This document shows, in pieces, positions 60,045-64,000 of a DNA stretch of 64,000 bases; within the stretch, counting starts at the first letter, position 1, and each line of letters opens with the position of its first letter. Under the pieces are notes generated by a model, which made no database searches, had not been told where the DNA came from, and saw nothing but the letters and a program-made list of their open reading frames with translations. The stretch covers positions 1,364,001-1,428,000 of the forward strand of contig NC_010161.1 in the NCBI RefSeq assembly GCF_000196435.1, given 5' to 3'. Made by a program: the position numbers and the translations under genes. Source of the DNA: Bartonella tribocorum CIP 105476 (GTDB lineage Bacteria > Pseudomonadota > Alphaproteobacteria > Rhizobiales > Rhizobiaceae).

Positions 60045-61964
60045 TTTGCGCTTTTACCATAAATAATTTATGGTTTGTTATATCTTTTTCAGAGTATGAG
60101 ACGTGCAAAAAGGTTAGGGAATAGTATTTTGCAACATACCTCTCCAAAGAGCATACTCTACGGGATATTTTTGATATTTATTGAATTCTGATAACGACTC
60201 TCAAGATAAGCCATCTAGAAAGCATCATAATTGCAACAACAGTTGCAATTGCGACGGGTTAAAAGGTTTTGTTGTAAAATTCTTTTGACAAAGATAGGAT
60301 TTTTTCTAAAAGACATTGTTTATCTTCTAATCTATTCCCTATTTTTTTGATTCTTTCTTCTCTATTGACACACCCTGTTGCTAAAATAGTTAGATATATA
60401 ATAACAGTCTCTTCGGTATGTAAAACACTTTAGCTTTTAGAGCGGTATTTTAAATTTACCAATAACACGTTGTCATAAAATATTCGAAAGAGTAAAAACA
60501 ATACAAAAGAAAGTTTTTATTCTGTCAATAAATTGATTTATAAGAATATTTTATTATTTGACATGTTGAATAAAAAATCCGAATATTATAAAGCCCTCTT
60601 ATTTTAAACCCCTCCCGTGTTGAATCAATCAAAATCATCTCTTCTGCACGTCACAAGAAGGATTGGCGTGTGGATAAAAATTGTACAAGAAAGCACTAAA
60701 ACACCTATAATAATTTAAAGAACCAAGGTCTATTGCAACATTGTCGGCTAGCAAATAGACAAAGTATGTAATGTGCCGACTTATTCCTTCACAAGCGTAC
60801 AAATGATTGCACTCAATGGGTTTTAGCCGTTATACTATTCACAAGCGTTGGCATGAAATGAGTTTTTGGAATTTAAAGGACGTATTTTTAAAACAAGCGC
60901 ATAATATACAATACAATAGCGCTCTGTTCTTCGCACTATATTCCTATTGAAACAATGATCCCCTTAAATTGTACGGCGTTTAGAACATCAGATCTTATCG
61001 CATAACATTTTAGCGTAATCGTTACTCAATACTAAATAGCTCTCGCATAACGTAAAAACTATAAAGAAATAAGAAAAAATATTTGAAAATATAAATATGA
61101 AATCTAAAAACTTAACTCTGAGATACAATCTATCTTCATTCATAATTCAAACAGAATATGTACAAAATAACCTATAACATGCAGCATGTATGCTTAAACT
61201 GATAAAATTCAGAAAACCATAAACATTGCTGAAATCTATTGCCCTATCCTGAGAAACAATAACAACCACATTAAATCAGATTGGCAATAAATATATCACA
61301 TAAAAAAACAATATCTTATCCAAATTGCACATACGCAACATCTTTTTATCCCAAAAACTCTAAAGTCGTAACGCATTATAAAGCAAAGCTTTCAATACAA
61401 GAAACAACCTTCATCCCTTCAGGGGATGTTGTCTCTAAACTCTCATCATAAACAGATAGCATTTTTATTCTTCAATGTTCCACAAAATACGTCTAAACCG
61501 AATCTATCATGCCTTGAAAATCAATCTTACCAAAGATCATAATATTATTCATAAAAAAATTTAAGGTAGACATTTTTTGTAATTTTACCGGCATTAGCCA
61601 CAATGCTTAAACCTTATCTAAGAAATAGCACATTCATTTTTAGCAAAATGGAAAGAATCTCATAAAAGAAAATTTTGGCAATCTGTTTTCTAAAGCATGG
61701 AATGCAACCGCATTAAAAGAATAAGCCAATGGGTAAAAAAATGATCAGCAATACGCAGCAAGCAAATGTGGAGCTACCGTATCACAAAAGCACTTTTTGG
61801 CTGGACAGAAAACAGTATGGCATCACTTTATACCCAAACAGCCAACAGAAAACTGCGATAGAATCAATAAAAGACATCAAAAAAGCTCAGAGTGTACAGA
61901 AAAATAAACTAATAGAATCAAAAGGAGACTCCCGAATTTTTTTATCTATTACTTTTCTTAAACA
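60045..61964. other. Long non-coding stretch with a diverged repeat
   Basis: About 1.9 kb between two tRNA genes. The only structure I find is the repeat copy at 60617-60880. A 108-codon frame at 61729-62055 is rejected because its end is the complement of tRNA-Arg. Confidence 0.5.
60617..60880 (+). repeat. Diverged dispersed repeat, copy B
   Basis: Similar in the same orientation to 25355-25640; see that entry. The match is patchy (blocks of 10-15 bases), so the copies are old. Confidence 0.5.
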
Positions 61965-62041
<77 letters not shown>

Positions 62042-62087
62042 CAACACCCAACTGATTATTTTCTCAATTCAAAATAGCATCTTTAAC

Positions 62088-62393
62088 TCAATGTGTCCAA
62101 GATTGCTGCCGATCACTGCGAAAATTATCAGAATAAGAGACAGCACGCCGAATCGAGGCATGTGTTTTTTCTACACGATAAGGAATAGCATTCCTGCGCG
62201 CAAAAGCAACGGCTTCTTCCCTCCTATTAAAACGGATTCTTACTTGACTATTCATATCAGATGTTGCCGTGTAACCCATAAGAGGCTCTAGCATTTTTGC
62301 TTTCATAGGCTCATACTGTAGAATCCAAAAGCCTGTATTCCCCTTACCTGACTGCATAGCTGTTTTAGCAGGACTATAAATACGTGCAATCAT
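62088..62393 (-). CDS. NADH:ubiquinone oxidoreductase accessory subunit (NDUFS4-like)
   Basis: From ATG 62393 the 101-residue protein matches the ETC complex I subunit family in alphaproteobacteria: MIARIYSPAKTAMQSGKGNTGFWILQYEP, then PLMGYTATSDMNSQVRIRFNRREEAVAFA. It is an accessory subunit near the N-module; GAAGGG precedes the start. The frame extends to 62417 but those residues are unconserved. Confidence 0.92.
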   Translation of the reverse strand: MIARIYSPAKTAMQSGKGNTGFWILQYEPMKAKMLEPLMGYTATSDMNSQVRIRFNRREEAVAFARRNAIPYRVEKTHASIRRAVSYSDNFRSDRQQSWTH

Positions 62394-62482
62394 GCCTTTT
62401 CCCTTCAGATTACACAACGCTTGAACGATTATTTTTTACCACACGTACCCAACCGGGTCATTCTCATACACTTCATCAAACA

Positions 62483-62559
62483 TGGTCGGAGCGATAGGAT
62501 TCGAACCTACGACCCCCTGATCCCAAATCAGGCGCGCTACCAGGCTGCGCTACGCTCCG
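62483..62559 (-). tRNA. tRNA-Pro (anticodon TGG)
   Basis: Minus strand from 62559: acceptor CGGAGCG/CGCTCCG, anticodon stem CCTGA/TCAGG with loop TTTGGGA (TGG), T-loop GTTCGAATC, encoded CCA at 62485-62483. Confidence 0.96.
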
Positions 62560-63257
62560 CCATTTAACATTTATTTGATGCACATTTCCTAAAATTTTCA
62601 CAACAGAAGTGCAAGAGAAAAACACACTTTTTTTCAATTTTGTTGCATTTCTTTACAAAAAAGAATGTTTTTAAATTTTTTTCCTCCTCAATAACATATT
62701 TATTGACGAAAACAGAAAGAACATCCGTACAAAAATCTAATCGATATAAAAAATAATGAATCCCTTTATAAGGATTCTATAATTTTATCCTGCTTTAAGT
62801 GAACTCCCACTGTATCAGAACCATTCTACAGGTAGAATTTTAGAAAAAAACGACTTATTACTACAAGGGCTTTCCCAAAGGGAATATAATATCTCTACTG
62901 TACTCATATAAAATCCCGCTGTATTAAGCTTCTTTCCTCTCTTTCTATTCTTCCAAGGATGAGAAAACTCTTGTTTCTCCTATAATCCAAGTCCATAAAC
63001 AACAAACATTTCTTCAAATCATAAAAGCTTTATTAAAAATAGAGTGAAGAACTCTTTTTAGAAATATGTTCAAATACAAAATATACCGCTTATATAAATG
63101 ATGAAAAGAACATTCATCCCATAAAATCTCAAAGCCATTTAAACGAAACGCATAAAAATAGTAAAAAATAACATTTTTTCACTCTTAACAGATATCAAAA
63201 AAGCAGAAATTTAAATGACTTGTCTTTCCTCCTATTCAAACAACAATAAAAGGAGAG
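62560..63257. other. AT-rich intergenic stretch
   Basis: About 700 bp between tRNA-Pro and hdaA with no supportable gene; one short hairpin ATTCTACaggTAGAAT near 62823. Confidence 0.5.
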
Positions 63258-63260
63258 AAC

Positions 63261-63290
63261 ACGTAAAGCCATGATAAGGAGTGTTTACGT
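63261..63290. terminator. Hairpin overlapping the hdaA stop codon
   Basis: Arms ACGTAAA (63261-63267) and TTTACGT (63284-63290) with a 16-nt loop; the TAA stop of hdaA is within the right arm. It is followed by eight T's on the plus strand. Confidence 0.45.
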
Positions 63291-63974
63291 TTTTTTTCTA
63301 TTCAAAACTTCAGCAATAACAGCACGCGTTATTTTCCTTTTTCTTTGTAACGCCAACTGATCAACAGAATCAATAACATGCTTCAATGAAAATAAAGAAC
63401 GTTCACAACGACTGATAAGATAATAAACTGTATCTGGATGCACAATAAGCTGCCTATCGGAAAAAAGCTTAAAGGCAACAGCTGTTAACAATGCATCATC
63501 AGGCTGATTAATTTCAACGAACATCACCGAATTAAGACGACTTTTTAGATCATTTAACTTTAAATTCCAAGCAGAAGGAAGTGTTTGTGCCGTCATCAAT
63601 AAAGTAGCTTGTCGTGCATCAATATTTGCTTGCTTAACACTGTTAATTAAATGAAAAAGTTCTGTCTCGTTAATTTCTCCTGCATCAATATCCTCTATTA
63701 AAAAGGGGCTACCTAAAGAAGCCATAGCAACAGCCTGATCAATTTTATTGCGCTGAATCCTGAATGCATTTGCTTTTTGGAGCCATATACTCGAAAAGTG
63801 CGTTTTTCCAGATCCTTCTTTTCCAACCAAAACTGCAATAGGTAAGCTCCAATTGGGCCAGTGATCAATAAGCTGAAAAGCCATACGATTGCTATCCGTC
63901 ACGACTAAATCATCAAATTGAAAAATTGGCTTATAAGGGAAATTTAACGATAATTGCGTTTCTCGCCCATTCAT
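63285..63974 (-). CDS. hdaA: DnaA-related regulator HdaA
   Basis: The 229-residue protein resembles the AAA+ part of DnaA without its DNA-binding domain. Residues 7-12 QLSLNF form a beta-clamp-binding motif; Walker A is GKEGSGKT (51-58); Walker B is FLIEDID (about 91-97); sensor-type helices follow. In Caulobacter HdaA with the clamp stimulates DnaA-ATP hydrolysis to limit replication initiation. The first 26 bases beyond its start are the window end. Confidence 0.92.
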   Translation of the reverse strand: MNGRETQLSLNFPYKPIFQFDDLVVTDSNRMAFQLIDHWPNWSLPIAVLVGKEGSGKTHFSSIWLQKANAFRIQRNKIDQAVAMASLGSPFLIEDIDAGEINETELFHLINSVKQANIDARQATLLMTAQTLPSAWNLKLNDLKSRLNSVMFVEINQPDDALLTAVAFKLFSDRQLIVHPDTVYYLISRCERSLFSLKHVIDSVDQLALQRKRKITRAVIAEVLNRKKT

Positions 63975-64000
63975 TTTTGCGGCTCCGAATTTCCACTTCG

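Noticed and set aside
60045..61728. Integrated element beside tRNA-Val
   Set aside because: No integrase and no visible repeat of the tRNA 3' end at the far side; only the old dispersed repeat is present.

Overview
The window looks like chromosomal DNA of a Bartonella species (Alphaproteobacteria, Rhizobiales). Four things point there: a low-GC sequence with long AT-rich spacers; rhizobial gene orders (glyA-nrdR-ribD-ribE-ribH-nusB, plsX-fabH-ihfA-merR, hfq-hflX); the acpXL/lpxXL cluster for very-long-chain lipid A acyl groups; and a two-partner-secretion/contact-dependent-inhibition (CDI) locus beside phage debris. The genus is inferred from gene content and sequence style; no search was run.

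Layout. 1-0.66 kb: remnant of a Mu-like prophage (minor capsid protein gpF-like), running off the left edge. 1.2-18.8 kb, all on the minus strand: a CDI/TPS island. Read in transcription order it has the outer-membrane transporter (TpsB, 18824-17061), a 2525-residue CdiA/FHA exoprotein ending in an LHH nuclease (16970-9393), a SUKH (SMI1/KNR4) immunity gene, a 5'-truncated orphan CdiA C-terminal module ending in a PD-(D/E)XK-type nuclease (8533-7175), an 854-residue protein made of four diverged repeats that is probably its immunity partner (7171-4607), a second orphan module with the LHH nuclease (4426-2090), a second SUKH gene, and a truncated copy of the first repeat of the 854-residue protein. 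19.2-20.3 kb: C-terminal remnant of a type ISP restriction-modification helicase, then two overlapping unannotated-size ORFs (46 and 59 aa).

21-41 kb: mostly housekeeping. tRNA-Leu, folE, iscU-like, yidD, thrS; merR-ihfA-fabH-plsX-DUF177; bamE; nusB-ribH-ribE-ribD-nrdR-glyA; argC; ctaA; a Wzc/ExoP-like polysaccharide co-polymerase whose ATPase lacks a normal Walker A; hflX-hfq. 42-46.5 kb: a 1519-aa two-TM coiled-coil protein resembling the polar-growth ring protein GPR/RgsE. 47.5-55.7 kb: maeB, then acpXL-fabF2XL-fabF1XL-adhXL-lpxXL-mazG, with no fabZXL and with a fabF2XL that lacks the ketosynthase catalytic residues. 55.7-64 kb: an A-type Fe-S carrier gene, hsp20, a degenerate lysophospholipase-like hydrolase, cpdR, four tRNAs (Pro, Val, Arg, Pro), an NDUFS4-like complex I subunit and hdaA, separated by long AT-rich non-coding stretches.

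The accessory interest is concentrated in the CDI island. It is a toxin/immunity cassette array with mosaic linkers, recombination junctions that can be read directly, and a four-repeat candidate immunity protein of a type I do not recognise.
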